From contig NEEC01000002.1 of assembly GCA_002189035.1 (NCBI GenBank), positions 992,001-1,056,000 on the forward strand: 64,000 nucleotides of DNA, in the 5' to 3' direction. The notes beneath the pieces are model-generated. The model searched no databases, was not told the origin of the DNA, and saw only the letters and a program-made list of their open reading frames with translations. The position numbers and the translations under genes were made by a program. Source of the DNA: Utricularia gibba. Its lineage: Eukaryota > Streptophyta > Magnoliopsida > Lamiales > Lentibulariaceae. Positions 1 through 13,265 of the stretch are shown here, piece by piece. Every line of letters starts with the position of its first letter. Position 1 is the stretch's first letter.

Positions 1-1
1 G

Positions 2-2122
2 TATTTTGAACCATGCAATGCGGCGAAACCGTGGCTCGGTGTTTCCTGTCTTCGCAACAGAGTCGCCTATTTGGTGCTGGAGAACTTGAATCTTCGCGGC
101 GCTTTGCCAATTTCGCTGGCCTCGTTGAGAGAACTTCGAGTTATCAGTCTCAAGAACAATGGGTTTTCGGGTCGGATTCCAGATCTATCTCCTCTCACAA
201 ATCTCAAACTTTTCTTCATCTCCCACAACCAGTTTTCAGGTGACTTCCCAGCCTCGCTCACCTCGCTCACCAAGATGTACCGTCTTGATCTGTCGTACAA
301 CAACTTCTCCGGCAACATTCCAATGAGCGTGAACGCATTGCTGCATTTGCTGACATTCAGGCTCGAAGGAAATCAGTTCACGGGTTCTATTTCTTTTCTG
401 AGTTTGCCCAATTTGCAGGATTTCAATGTCTCTGGAAATGGGTTTACGGGGAGATACCCGCCTCGCTTTCGGGTTTTCCGGTATCAACGTTTTGGAATAA
501 CCCCAATCTTTGTGGGCCGCCGCTGGCGGCGCAGTGTGCGGTGCTTTCTTCAAGTCCGACGAATCCCGGTCGCGCAATGGCGTCCCCATTGAACCTGACT
601 TCAACCGTAACGTCTTCTCCGATCACAATGCCAGGGGTGATCGGTGGGCCGGCGAAACCCCTAGATATCCACCGGGGTAAAATCAGTTCATTAGCTCTCA
701 TTTTCATAATAATTGGGGATGTTATCATTCTGGGCATGGTTTCTACGCTTCTATATTGGTATTTCTGGAGCAACTATTCTAGCAAGGTAATATCTGGGAA
801 GAATGGAAGTTCCCATGTGGAGAAGATTGTGTATTCGTCGAATCCGTACTCGTACCCCACGCAATCTGCATCCGATCAAAGAGGCAAGATCGTATTCTTC
901 GATGGCGAACGGCGGTTTGAATTGGAGGATCTGTTAAGAGCCTCCGCTGAAATGCTCGGAAAAGGCGGATTTGGGACTACGTATAAGGCGATGTTGGAGG
1001 GTGGGGTTGTGGTGGCGGTCAAGAGATTGAAGGATCTGAATGGGATTTCGAAGAAAGAATTTGAGCAGCAAATGGAGATCTTGGGAAGATTAAGACACCC
1101 CAATTTGATCACCTTAAAAGCATACTACTTTGCAGGAGATGAGAAGCTCTTAGTTCTTGATCATATGGCTTGTGGCAGCCTGTTTTGGCTGCTTCATGGT
1201 ACTTCAATTCTTGCTACTTTTCATGTTAATTTCTTCTTAGTTCAAGCCAACAACGCACATCCTTCTGCTAGTGGATGCTTCTTTTTCATATCCTTTCTGC
1301 AGTTAGTTCTTGTTTATGCAGAGATAGTGGATGCTTCTTTTTGACTGCTTCACGGAACACCATCCTGTGTTTACTGCTTTTTCATTTTCAGTTTCTTGTT
1401 ATTGTGAAGTGCAGCTTTAATCTCCCGACTTTCGGTTGTCTTTGGAAGTGCCTGAAATTGTGGGAATATTGACAGGAAACAGAGGACCTGGCAGAACTCC
1501 ACTGGATTGGACTTCAAGGTTCAAGATCGCAGCAGGAGCAGCTCGTGGACTGGCATTCATCCACAGTTCCTGCAAATCCCTTCGTCTCATCCATGGCAAC
1601 ATCAAATCAACCAACATACTCATCGACGACGATGGAAACCCGAAGATATCCGATTTCGGCTTGTTGGCATTCGCATCACCGAAGTCCAACGGCTACCGAG
1701 CACCCGAAGCATATGTCGACACCAGAAAACTAACCCAAAAGTCCGATGTTTACTCCTTCGGGGTCCTTTTACTGGAACTGCTGACCGGAAAATGCCCCCT
1801 TTCCATGGACAACAGCAGCAATGAGACAGGGACCCTCGACTTGCCGCGGTGGGTGCAGTCCGTGGTGAGGGAGGAGTGGACTGCGGAGGTGTTCGATTTG
1901 GAGCTGATGAGGTACCGTGACGTGGAGGAAGAGATGGTGGGGATGCTGCAAATAGCCATGTCCTGCACTCAGAACTCGCCGGAGGAGAGGCCAAAAATGA
2001 ACCACGTTGTGAAGATGATTCATGAGCTCCGCGGCTACGACGATTCCCAGTCTCACGGATCAGCTGAGACGGCGTCGGATTCCATCTCGTTGCCGGAAGA
2101 CGCTTGCCGAGCCAGTGAGTGA
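2..2122 (+). CDS. LRR receptor-like kinase, subfamily III type (5' truncated, apparent frameshift)
   Basis: The gene enters from the left edge, reading frame from base 2. Exons are 2-1198 and 1476-2122; the GT-AG intron falls after the LLHG residues of the kinase N-lobe. Visible in order: the end of the LRR N-terminal cap (GVSC), about five leucine-rich repeats, a membrane span near 690-770, a juxtamembrane linker, and a kinase domain with GKGGFGTTY loop, VAVK lysine and DFG. The catalytic HRD reads HGN (near 1593), so the proton-accepting Asp is missing; this is usual for this subfamily (compare Arabidopsis At1g68400), whose members are thought to signal through partners. The reading frame breaks at the G run 448-451: codons before it lie in frame 2, codons after it in frame 1, and the protein is continuous across the break if one G is missing. 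Family call firm; the frameshift may be an assembly error. Confidence 0.88.
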
Positions 2123-3121
2123 GTAGACTTGCTTGCCGTCTGTATCTTCTTCTTCCTTCTTAGAGTAGGAGAAGACATCGTATGCGTCTGTGTTGGTTGC
2201 ATTACATTTGGGGTGTAGTTGCAATAATGCTATTTTAGTGTGGTTCAACTTCGCAAGTCCACTGGTCTAAAATAATAATAAATAAAAGTAGAGGGTATGA
2301 AAAGCGACATATTTACTCCATCCGCGAGTTGTACCAACGGCCCAATTGAGCTAGCCCAAGGATAAACAGGCAAGATTAAAGCCCATGTTGTGAAAAGTGG
2401 GCCCCAACAAAATTGCATGCCCCATTGCAATTTCAATAATATTATCATCTTAAAAACAAACAAGGAATTATATTTGGATATTTTTAATCTAAATTTAAAA
2501 AATAAAAATTCAAAATTTTCGAGAAATGATTCGATAAAATTTTTATAAAATATTATACAAACTGACTTGAAATTAATGAAAAATTATATATGAATAAAAG
2601 AAAGTAATAAATTAAGTATAATGACTATATAAATTTTATATGAAACTTTTTATTGAGCAAGGTGAAGTATTTTTTATATGAACTCAAAAATTAAGTATGT
2701 TTAATGTAGGATAATTTAAAGACGGATGATCACTTAGGAACCTCTTAATCATGATTTGAGGTAATTTCAATATTGATGATTGTATATAAAGATTGTAATT
2801 AAAAAAAAAAAACATAATATCGTGGATGATCACATATTCGAAACATATAATATCATACAACACAACGGTGTCGTGACATGGATGACAATGAAAGTCATGC
2901 ATTGAGAACTTTCTAGAATAAGATAACCTGCATTGCATTGCATCGTTATTGCTTAACCCAGTCTGAGAAGTCTCGTGTAAGTCTCCGGTGAACGAGGTCT
3001 TGGTCTCGGTCGTCTCCGCGTTAGACCTCGTCAACGTCTCCACCATTGCCCCAACCAAGATAAGAGGAAGGTAGCGCATTCTCAAAATTGCACTAAACAA
3101 ACTTGCTCATAGCAATAACAG
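2123..3121. other. Intergenic, AT-rich
   Basis: The first 150 bases are the likely 3' untranslated region of the receptor kinase. The rest is AT-rich with short poly-A tracts and no reading frame resembling a protein. A more mixed-composition stretch at about 2930-3110 is the probable leader and promoter of the DnaJ gene. Confidence 0.6.
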
Positions 3122-5340
3122 ATGGGTTCGGCAACGGAAGGGCCGTCGGCTCCTCAGTCGAGGAGGGATCCATACGAGGTGCTGGGCGTGTCTAGGGATG
3201 CGTCTGATAATGATATTAAGGCCGCCTATAAAAGTCTTGCTTTCAAGTGAGTTAATCATTACACAACATTGCAATTTTTGTCTATTTCCCATCCCGATTG
3301 GCTGTTGTTTCATGTGTACATATTCCATGCGGCCACCATTTGGGTGCTGGGATTTATGTTCTTTCATTGATTGGCAGGTACCACCCAGACAGGAATCCTG
3401 GCGATCCGAAAGCTTCAGAGCTTTTCAAGGAGGTGGCATACTCGTATGGCATTCTCACTGACGCAGGAAAGCGTCGACAATATGATAACTCGGGATTTGA
3501 GGTAGTACACTGGTTCATCATTTTTGTCCCAATCTGCTGGATGATAATGTTTATTGTTTGCTCAATGGGAAAAAGGCTCTGGATGCTGGGGATGCGGATA
3601 TGGAAGTTGACCCATCAAGTTTTGGACCATTCCAGACCATGGTTGCTGCTTTCTTCAGGTTTTATTTTATCCATGGAATTTTTTCATCTCCTTTTTATCA
3701 CTGACTGTAAGGAGCTAACTTTTTTTTTTTTTAATTTTTTGAAGCAAATTGGGTGTTCCCATCAAGACCAGTGTTTCTGCAAATGTGCTACAAGAGGCTC
3801 AGAGTGGAGCTGTAAAATCTCAATCTCTTCCACTTGGAACTTCACTAAATGATAGGGTATGGTTTATTCTGTTGTTCAGTTTTTCCATCTTGTGCCTTCA
3901 TTCATATGTGTCACATTGGAATCTCTTTTCCCGCAACAAAAAATCAGGTTGAGAAGCAGTCGGCTCGCTTCTACAAGGTAACTATCAGTCAGGAGGAGGC
4001 TGACGCAGGGATTGTGATCAGGGTCACGTCTGCTGGGCAGAGCAAATTTAAGGTCAGTTTTTTTAAATTCAGTTCTATTTCGACAAGCCGACTGGAGCAT
4101 TCTCGTTGTTCAGTGCCCTCCAGGACGACTTCTTTTTTGCTTTTCTAAGACGGATAGAAGATCCTGAAATGCTTTATGTCCATTGCACGTTATGTTCTGT
4201 TACTTAGACTACGTAATTCCTGGTATTCAGCTTCTATACTTCGAGCAAGATGAAAAGGGAGAATACAGCTTAGCCTTACAGGTAAAGACTAATTTTTTCG
4301 GTGGCATTGGAAAGCAAGTAGTTGCCTTTCGTCTCAGAAAGTTGCATTGGTTTCTCCATGTACAGGAAGACAGTGAGAAGACAGGCAGGGTTACTACTGC
4401 TGTACTGTATTTCTTGCATTTCCAAGTCTACAGAATAGTAAACACGGTATGTGATTTCTCTCTTCTTTCCCCTGGATCACGATCCAATTTCATACATTTG
4501 TATTTGATCAACATCTGCATCCATCGGTGTTATAGTTGGCAGTGGACCAAGACACAGAAGCTGCTTTCTTCAAAACATTAGAAGGGCTTCGACCCTGCGA
4601 GGTGTCAGAGCTGAAGGCTGGAACTCATGTGTTCGCTGTTTATGGTTAGATTTGTCTTGATACATTCCTTGTTTGTTGTCTATGAAATGACAGCAAGTTC
4701 CTGAAGTGACTCATTGTCTACATTTGAATAAACAGGAGACAACTTCTACAACGCTACTTCATACACAATCGAGGCCCTTTGTGCAGAGACATTTCAGGAT
4801 ACTTCTCGTAGACTCGAGGACCTTGAAGCTCAGATTGTTAGCAAGAGAAGTGAGTTACGCCAGTTTGAAACAGAATATAGGAAGGTAAACATCATCCTCC
4901 TGCTGCACATGTTAGAGCATGCGTCGTTTGCCGGTCATTTAATATGGCCTGTGTCTCCTCCTTCTTTCAAGGCAATGGCAAAATACGAAGAAGTGACCAA
5001 GAGATACGCTCAGGAAAAGAAGTCTGTAAGTCTATTTTTTTGCTGAAACATGATTTTATGGACACTGGATCAGCAAATATGAGTGGAACACTTTTTGAGA
5101 AATCAAAGGAACATATTTTGCTAATCCTGATTCTCGTTATCCCTCGAACAGGTTGATGAGCTGCTGAAACAGCGAGATACCGTCCGCTCATCATTTACAC
5201 TTGCAAGATCAGTTTCTGTTCAGAGTGGAATTGGAACAAGCAACAGAATCTCCTTTAAGGAGCATAGACCCCACATCCCTGGAGGAGAGGCCACCTCACA
5301 CTCAAAGGACATGCCCAAGAAGAAATCTCTGCGGCTTTAA
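3122..5340 (+). CDS. ARG1: DnaJ protein of the ARG1 / ARG1-like family
   Basis: Eleven exons: 3122-3246, 3378-3501, 3576-3658, 3745-3856, 3948-4052, 4231-4281, 4366-4446, 4536-4644, 4736-4884, 4972-5025, 5152-5340. All junctions are GT-AG and in phase, giving 393 residues. An N-terminal J domain (DPYEVLGVS start, HPD motif with YHPDRN) stimulates Hsp70 ATPase. A long conserved middle follows, with [33 protein letters not shown] and SYTIEALCA, then a coiled coil (residues ~290-345, [12 protein letters not shown] and [10 protein letters not shown]). This architecture is that of ARG1 (Altered Response to Gravity) and its ARL paralogues, peripheral proteins of the vesicle system needed for root and hypocotyl gravitropism. 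The tail after the coiled coil is short and ends KKKSLRL, so ARL1 or ARL2 cannot be excluded. A polyadenylation-like AATAAA-type stretch lies near 5452. Confidence 0.92.
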
Positions 5341-7188
5341 ATGGTAAGTCTTCATTTGATGCTAAGCTGCGCTAAGGAGCATACCTTATTGGCATTTCCC
5401 TGCTGTTTGCTGTTGGTTTATCTTGTAGCTCTAGTTTCAGTTGTACGTATGTAATAAATGTGTGAACAATATATATTTGTCACTCCTTTGGACACCACAG
5501 CTTCCATCTTCTTTCCTTCATTCTGCCCCGGGAGAGTTCTTTGCAACTAAACGTGGTAATTAACTGCTTCAATTCCCACATCTGGGAAGATGAGTGAAAA
5601 TGGCACATCCCCATCCATGGGAAGGAGGACCAACCCACTTCTCCGTCCCTGTCTGAGCACAGGCACCTCAAACAAGGTTGGTTGGGATGTGTCTTGTCCC
5701 GAGTAAAGGCACTTCAAGTAAGGCTAGTTGGGATGCCTCTGTCTTGAGTAAAGGCGCCGCAAATGAGGTTGGTTGAGCCCAGGGGATGGCGTCGGAGTCC
5801 TTTAGCAAGAGTCAAAAACGAACTCCACTAAAGTCCCATAACTCTCTGCTATCCCTCTGGTTTTCCGGCCACCAAGCCACACGAACTGGGAAAACATGAA
5901 CGTTGGATAGCTCTGTATATGATTATTTTCAGGGATTGACGTCACTGACAACAGATCCTTACTCCGTAGTTGTGGGCATCGTCAGCGTGGACTGAGGACC
6001 CAAACCTCATCACAGGTTTTCTTGCATCAAAAAGTAATAACTTTCCACATTCTCGTTTTAACTTGTGAGGATATGAAAACTATTTTAATAAAGTAATATT
6101 TTGAAAAAAAATATTTGGACGATAAATTGAAAATGAGATGGGAAATCTTTTTTTAGAATTCTCTTTTTGTAAAAATGAGCGTACCCTTTTTTAAAAAAAT
6201 TAAAAATATTAAACAAATTCAATCCTAGAATATCTAATTCAATAAAATTCTAAAAAATATAGAACAAATTTTATTTTCTACTAAACCCACCGTGATGGCC
6301 GTCGGACGGTGGATCGAAAAAAATAGGAATTAATTTTATTAAATTATAAATTAATAGAGATAAAATGTAATTAATTTTTAAATATTATATATCAATTAGA
6401 ATTGGTATTTAAAATATGATGATAAAAATAATAAAAATAAAAAATAATAAAAATGGAATATGGCGAATACATTAAAATGTGGGAACTAAATATTTCTAAT
6501 CCGCCAAAATGTGGAAATTAATTATATTATTTTTATTAAATATGGTAGATTAATCGTATCAATTTTAAAAATAATTGAAATGCATGGGGTCGGGTGCCCT
6601 ATTTAGCAAACACACAAAATTTTGTACGTGGGACTTGATTCTTTTACAAGATCGTTATTGTTGTTAGAAAAAATTATATTATTTTCTAATTGCAAATAAT
6701 GAATATTCTAGCGTCTTCGAAAAAAAAAGAAATAATAATTTGAAAACAACGAAAAGTGGGATAATCCAAAAATATTTGTAATAAAATTGTGTGTTGAGAT
6801 TCGATTTGAAGCGCATTGTGATTTGGAGCAGGAGGATAAAGGAGTGACGAGTTGGGAATGTCGAGAAAACGAACACGTGGAAAAATGAAGTGCTGGTCAC
6901 CAACTGGAACTCGTTCACTGCAAAAAGTGGGAGTTGATGGTTTTCGTCTTCCCACTGCCGTCCCCCTCATACATTCCGCTGATTCGACTGATCCTTTGAA
7001 CTCGTCTCTTTCACTCAACCCCACCCCACCCCCACCTCCTCTCAGTTTTCACTCCCCAATCATATGACACACAATACGGTGGTGAATTCGAGATGCACGA
7101 CCCCATCCTCTGTATCTTTTACTCAGGCGAGGAGGAGGAGGAGGAGGTGATTCCGATGTGTATCTGTAATGATATTATACTCATTCTG
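5341..7188. other. Intergenic
   Basis: 3' end of the DnaJ gene to about 5500, then a GC-richer block (5500-6030) holding a diverged tandem repeat, then AT-rich DNA to 6840. From 6840 to 7188 the composition rises again; the end nearest 7188 is probably the 3' untranslated region of the MYB gene and contains a (GGA)n run at about 7128-7148. No gene recognised. Confidence 0.5.
5651..5780. repeat. Diverged tandem repeat, about 3 units
   Basis: Three degenerate units of roughly 42-48 bp follow each other. Each contains a variant of AAGGCACTTCAAGTAAGG followed by TTGGTTGGGATG; the second and third share GAGTAAAGGC. No coding frame. It sits in a GC-richer island between the DnaJ and MYB genes and may be the remnant of a transposable element. 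Confidence 0.55.
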
Positions 7189-8192
7189 CTAAAAAGAAAC
7201 ATTTTTGTACTGAGACATGTGTATATCTACGGATCCATCGGAGTCCCAGAAGCTGCTGCTGCTCCTCCCTAGCTCCTCCGCCAGCCAGTCAATCTCCTCC
7301 ACTTCGCATCCTGGAAAACCAGGATTGGTCTCCAGCAGTTGCAGATCGCCCCACCTTTCTTCTCCTTCTTTCTCATTTGACACCTGAAGGAACTGGTTCT
7401 CGTTGCTCTGTGTCTCGGGAGCTGAGAGATACGCGCTTTTTACTGAGTAGCTGCTGTCCGAATGATCGTTGTCTACGAACAGCGGCGGTTGGGAAGCAGG
7501 GCTGATAGTGAGACTACTGGCGTTCTTCAGATCCTCGGGTTCTGAAAAGGGGGGAGGAGCAGCCGCAGAGTAAATATCGTGACTCTGATTCTGCTCCATC
7601 TTCTCCCGCAGCCTCGGCATCCAATACAGACGAAGCGTTTCCAGAAACTTGGTACTATTGGAATCAACCTTGAGCTGGCGAGCCTGTTTCTGGACACGGG
7701 TTCGCCAGTAGTTCTTGATCTCGTTATCGGTTCTTCCCGGTAAATGTTGCGCAATTTTAGACCACCTACGCTTTCCCAAACTCACTTATTAGGAATCTCT
7801 TTTCCCTGTCAAGAGCGAATCATGTAAAGAACTGGATTCACTTCACCTGTTCCCCCATTTGGAATGAAGCTCCAAAATCAGAAGCTGCTCGTGATGGCTC
7901 AGATTCCCACGTTTTATATCCGGCTTCAAGTAATTCAGCCATCTCAATCTGCAGCTCTTCCCCGTTCTCCTCAGCTCTGCAACACAACCAAATCAAACAA
8001 GAAAGTGAACGAAAAGCGCAGTTTGATCTAACTCATGACAGCTCCCTCCTTACTCGCGAGTTTTGCTAACGTGTTCCATCTCCCTTCGCCGTAGGACCCT
8101 ATGAACTGAGTCAGAAGATTGTCTTCTTCAAGAGTCCATGGCCCCCGCCGCAGATCACCTCCCTCGCCGTCGCTCTTCCAATCGGACCCCAT
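7189..8192 (-). CDS. MYB62: R2R3-MYB transcription factor, subgroup 20 (MYB62/MYB116-like)
   Basis: Three exons on the minus strand: 8192-8054, 7976-7847, 7765-7189; 281 residues. Exon 2 is exactly 130 bp, the length conserved in most plant R2R3-MYB genes, and both introns sit at the standard phases. R2 runs from [13 protein letters not shown] through GRWNTLAK and [15 protein letters not shown]3 follows with [31 protein letters not shown] and [14 protein letters not shown]. The segment after R3, [13 protein letters not shown], is the WxPRL signature of subgroup 20 (MYB2, MYB62, MYB78, MYB108, MYB112, MYB116). Members are nuclear activators or repressors in phosphate starvation, gibberellin, jasmonate and stress responses. 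The acidic, Ser-rich C-terminus ends in an [10 protein letters not shown]-like activation segment. The choice of MYB62 within the subgroup rests partly on gene order. Confidence 0.9.
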
Positions 8193-11100
8193 GTTCCTCA
8201 GTAAACCAAATGGCAGAGGAGCAACATAAAAAAGCTATGTTTCGTGTTGTCGTTTTGGATGCTCTTATATCGACCTCGCTTTCCCATTTACCTGCCACCT
8301 CATCGTCAACAAAAAACTAATTGTGACGTCGTTAACTTAATTTTTATTAAAACTTATTATTTGTATAATTAAATCAGCTTTTTTTAAAATACAATTTGAA
8401 ATTGGTACAAGAATATATATTTTTTATATTACATTTTTATTATTAAATACTCACTTTTAATACTTATGGAAAATTATCTTAAATTTTGATTGACTGAAGA
8501 GTTAGATTTAGAATTCATAACTGATATTTAAATGTAAGTATTAATGAAATAATTTTATTTTTAATACAATATATTATTATATTATATCATTTATTTAGTA
8601 TAAATGTTTTAAATAAAAAAAAGATGTGGACCATTTGAGCTACTCAAATCACAATTTAATCGTTCATTTTAAAAAAATAATAATAAAATTTAATATTTTT
8701 ATTATAAAAATATTTAATTATATTTAAGCCATAATTGAATCATAAATGAATCATTCATGTTTTTTATATTTTAAAACGATTCGAATTGAACTTAATCGTT
8801 CAACCACAGTTTTTACAACAACACTTAGTATTTCTAAATTTGGAACTACTTATTTTAGAAACAACATAGATCAATATGATGGTGAAAGTCTTTTTTAAAT
8901 ATTTTTTTAGAAAAAAAATTTAAAAATTGTTAATGATCCGGGTTTTGGGCCCACCTTACAAGAGTCCACTACTTTTCATAACGCGGTCCAAAACGGCAAC
9001 GAATGTTTTTTTTTTTTTTTCAAGAAGTATTATCGATTGATTATTTACATTTTAAAAAAGAAAAAGAATCAATGGATGAAAGAAACGTGTTGACTGAGAA
9101 TCAGTACTCTCCGCCCACGTTTCTAATTAAAAGCGCATGTCCTGTTAGTTGAGTGGTTGGTACACGTAGGATCCCAAATTCCAACTCTGTGCTCCTCCCT
9201 TTTTATTCAAAAAAAAGAAAAAAAAATCCACAAATTCCATTCTGGTAATCACCCAGTTCTTCTTCTTCTGTATATATTTATTTATTTAATAATTTTAAAT
9301 AAATAAGTAAATGGGTCAAGGGGGAGGTTCTAGTGAGGTTTTGTTAGCATTTATTGATTCTAGAGTTGTGGAGGGTTGGAGGCCCATTTCACATAAATTG
9401 CTTGTTTGGCTATTAATGCTGCGAGTTGATTTCCAGTCCTTGAATGTTGTCCGAAAACCGGGCGTTGTAATTGTGGAGCGTCGGCAGCCACACACGCCGT
9501 GGACCAACGCCAATTTATTGTACTTTTTTCGTGCATTGTGGATGTCCCATTACTTCAACTCTCCCCAAGCTTACGTGTCCAGGATCAATCCGCTTTGTTC
9601 ACTTGAATTGTAACTTCAATGTATCAGAAGCAAGAGGATCATAATCTACTTGCATCGCCATAGCTTCTGTTGGATGAAATTTTGGAATTTTTGGCGAAGA
9701 TGGGTTGTGGATGAATTAGATTTATGATGAGCCACGTTGTAAAGTAGTGTGCAGGAATGGAGTTTGAAGGAGGAGTGTATGATCTGTGGGTGATGGGTTT
9801 TGATTGGAGTTCGAGAATGGCAGTTGAGTTGTGTAGGAATACTTGTAGATCCGAATCGAATCTGTCTGGTCTGGGGGACAAAGAGGGTACTTGTATCTTT
9901 GATGCGTGTCTGTTTCATCTGGTTTCCATCGGTACCGGAGCCAGTATTGGGTAGCCGTGACTGTCATGTGATGTTCCATTTGGCATTTCGTGGAACACAT
10001 TCCAGGCTCGACTGAAGGGTGTGCAGTCAGTACTCTGCGCATTTACTTGTTTCGGCCTAATTCAATCCAGGGCTTGGGGCCTAACAACACCTGTTGCTTG
10101 AGCTCATACTCAAAAGGTCCTAACTTTGTCTTCTTTGTTCGAAAATGGGAGCTGAGAACCAGGGCCCAAATCTGGTGTGCTAGCAATCGCCATGCTCCAT
10201 TTCTTAAGAGAAGAAAAGTGGTACTGCTCTCATTCATTATGTTAGGAGATAGATGACTTGCAGAAAAGGTTGGACCTCTGCTAAACCACATCTGGTGACA
10301 GAGATGCCAATTCCTCTCAGACAGTAAGAATGCTCTTTCCTAAACCACATCCAAACCAGTTCCATCTGTATATGAATGTGCACTCTACGTGTTCCTGCAA
10401 TCCCACATACATAGTTCCATTTGCTGCTCTTTCCCAAAAAGCATGAATCATGAGCACAAAACCCTTCTCCCTTCACTGCCACGCAGTTCGAGCAATTAAA
10501 AGCAAGGGAGTTTATTACGGAGCACGAGAGGAGCTGGCAAGCAGGCCGCAATCAATAGTCTTCACTCCACCCCGCCGGCCTTGCTCCTCCCCTAGCCCTG
10601 CCCCAGCACCAGCCCACTTTAAACCAATTGTGATCCAAATTTTCGCTTCACCTACTGACTGACACACGTCCGTAGTTAACCTTCCCTTTAAATAGATGCA
10701 GCAGCTGAAGAACCAACATACCATACCATAGCATACCATCGCATGCCCCCCTTCGAATTAATTATCTTTTGCCTGAAAGCAAGCAACTTAAAATAAAAAA
10801 AGGCGTTGTAGTTTTCAAGGATCAGGCCTCGGGATCTCCAGTCCATCTCTGGTGCGCAAATGCAGATATATTTTTTTGTGATAAAAGGTGTGGTGGTGTG
10901 TGTTGCTCCTGCCTGCATGTGTGTGTGATATGATGATACAGGAGTCAGAGACAATTCACATCAGACACAGAGATAGAGACTTGAAGACACAGTGAAGAAG
11001 GTTTCGTGGTCCTGTTCATGCAAGCCAGCATTTCTGGTTCTATCTGCACATTTTTTTTCTTTTTTCATCTTTCCAGTCTGGTGATGGTGAACTCAACGCC

Positions 11101-13265
11101 CCCCGCCAACTGGACCAATTAATAATTATATATCTTTTTTTTTTTTCATTTTTCTTTAATAAAAAACCAGTTACGCCATTGATGGATCATCTTCAGCTTC
11201 ACGATAGAACCCAGCCATAGCCTTTAAAAGCCGCTGTTGATCACGCCTCCCTTTTAATTACCGACCACCTTCCCTTTTAAAATATATTATTATAATTCTC
11301 CTTGTTTAATATTCCAACTTTGTGTTTGTGCGCGTGCGTGCAATTACTAAACATTTCAGAATTAATTTTTTTTATTACATATAAACAAAATATTTTTTTA
11401 AAAAATAAAGACCTAAATAATAACTTACAGAAATTCAACTTATATTAAACTCTTCTTTAAAAGTGTTTTTTTTGCGTCAATGGGGATCAACCATTACTAA
11501 CGCAAGTTTCAATTTGAAACGAGTTTCGAAACGGTATACTTTTGAAATCAAAATTATTGATGTATAGGTAGACCATGGTAAGAAATTTGGTTATCCTATC
11601 TTGTGTGTGATAAAATTGACCATTGTTATTACAAAAATGATTAACTATGTGTGTGAAATAGATTGGAAATATAGCCATTTTGGTAAATGATGGGTGCGCA
11701 TGGTGGCCGCTCCATTGTTGGATGGAGTTTCCATGTCACGTAGTAGAGTGTATGAAAACAGTGGGAGAGAATTAGTTTAGGGTTTAGGAGATGAAAAGGT
11801 GAAGCTGGGAGCAACTATTGCATGCTTTTCTTTAGAATTTTACTAGGAACGTCAGATCTGGATTGCCAAGGCTTCACTCCAAGTCGACACAGAAGAGAGG
11901 GTCACGCCAATCATGGGTTTTTTGAACAGTGGATTCACAGTCCCTCTAGCATTGCAAAACCACATGGAGTTCTCCACTTTCGTGTACTTCAATAATCACA
12001 TTCTCAAAAGAGAAGCCCAGTGAAACAGAGGACACAGTAAAAGGAAGAACGAGGGTGTCTGTAGATCTTGGTTCACCTCTCAGTTCTTACAGTAACTGTA
12101 AAAAAAAAGAACAATAATCTTCCAAGTAATACCGAATGGACAAGAGGAAATGAGCCGGAGATTGCCATCCAAGGAAGAGAGTTCGCAGTGTCATATGTTA
12201 CTACACAATGGAAACTGATTGTCTGATGTCCGATCCCGGGAGCTCATTAGTTGTAAAGCCAGTCCATGAGCATTTTTGCCATCGACTGTGTCATGTTCTA
12301 CAGTGTAATAATGATATTTAGGTCACTATTACATCAACAAAATTGTGTGGGAAGGCAGGATCTGAGGCGGAGGCTAGATCGAGATGGGAATTGAATATAC
12401 ACTGCAAAATTCAGAAAAAGAAAAAATAAAAAAAAGTGACGCAATAAAGTTGTGGTATGCACTGTGCAGACAGGGTTTTGGTTTTTCCATGATTAGGGCA
12501 CTGAAATACGAGAAGGAAATAAGGAAGATCCGAAGACTCATACAAAATCCAACTCACCATCAACAGTGTCCTAGCCTGAGAACCAGAGGGAAAGACGAAG
12601 TCTAGGTTCAGACAAGGCAGCTACCCCCCTATCGCTTTTATTTTCAAACCTTGAGCGAGCGAGCATGGGAAATGAATCCAGGGTTTCGATTTGATTAGAT
12701 GATGAAAGGAAAGGGGGGATTCCGACAAGGAAAGACAAAAATTGGGGTGCAGAAATTCAGATGTGTGAATGTGAGAGGTCGAGTTTGTACAGGGGACCCT
12801 TCTTCGCTTCTGCACATCCTCCCTCCCTTTTCTTTTTCCTTCAAAAAATCCAGGTTTTTGTCATTTTCGTTAGGATCCCATCTTTCTGCTTGCTGCATTC
12901 TTGACAATGCCTTGTCGATTCCAACAATTACTACCTTCACACAACACAAAACCCACAAGAAAAAAAAAAAAAAGAGAAAAAGAGAAAAAGCAAGCAAAAT
13001 CCTTTCCAAAATGGATTTCTACAGACATGGCCGACCGGCAGACCTAAGTTAGAAATTCTAGAATTAGAATTAAATACTCTCAAAGTGGATTCCTCTCAGT
13101 CTTTTTGTCACTGTGTAAGATAACCTAAAAAAATTGGATTTTTTTCGTATTATCACATGTTAGAAACAGTTGCTTTTTTCTCTCAAAAGTCAAATGGAGC
13201 AACAAATGAGCTTACAATTTCAAACGTTATTATAAAAAGTAGTGAAAGACAAGATGACAAGTTAA
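8193..13265. other. Gene-poor region between MYB and JAG genes
   Basis: 8193-8320 is MYB leader/promoter. 8330-9100 is AT-rich. 9140-9240 holds a possible degenerate SINE. 9300-10660 has average composition and several short open frames on both strands, none resembling a known protein. A TATA-like TTTAAATAG lies at about 10688-10696, followed by a repeat of ATACC/ATAGC units and no clear coding frame; an untranslated RNA is possible but unproven. 11100-11760 is AT-rich. 11760-13265 has mixed composition and no supported gene; the part next to 13265 is the 3' region of JAG. Confidence 0.5.
9143..9228 (+). repeat. Possible degenerate tRNA-derived SINE
   Basis: TAGTTGAGTGG at 9146-9156 fits the RNA polymerase III A-box, and AATTCCAACTC at 9177-9187 partly fits the B-box (mismatches at two key positions). 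A T-rich then A-rich tail follows (9199-9228). The A-to-B spacing is short for a tRNA, so this would be an old, decayed copy. No target duplication found. Confidence 0.3.

Noticed and set aside
9311-9613. 100-codon open frame starting MGQGGGSSEV.
   Set aside because: No recognisable domain, no splice partners, and weak codon structure.
10688-11060. TATA-like box followed by a possible miRNA gene.
   Set aside because: No stable long hairpin with a known or plausible mature miRNA was found; only a 6-bp stem (CTCCTG/CAGGAG).
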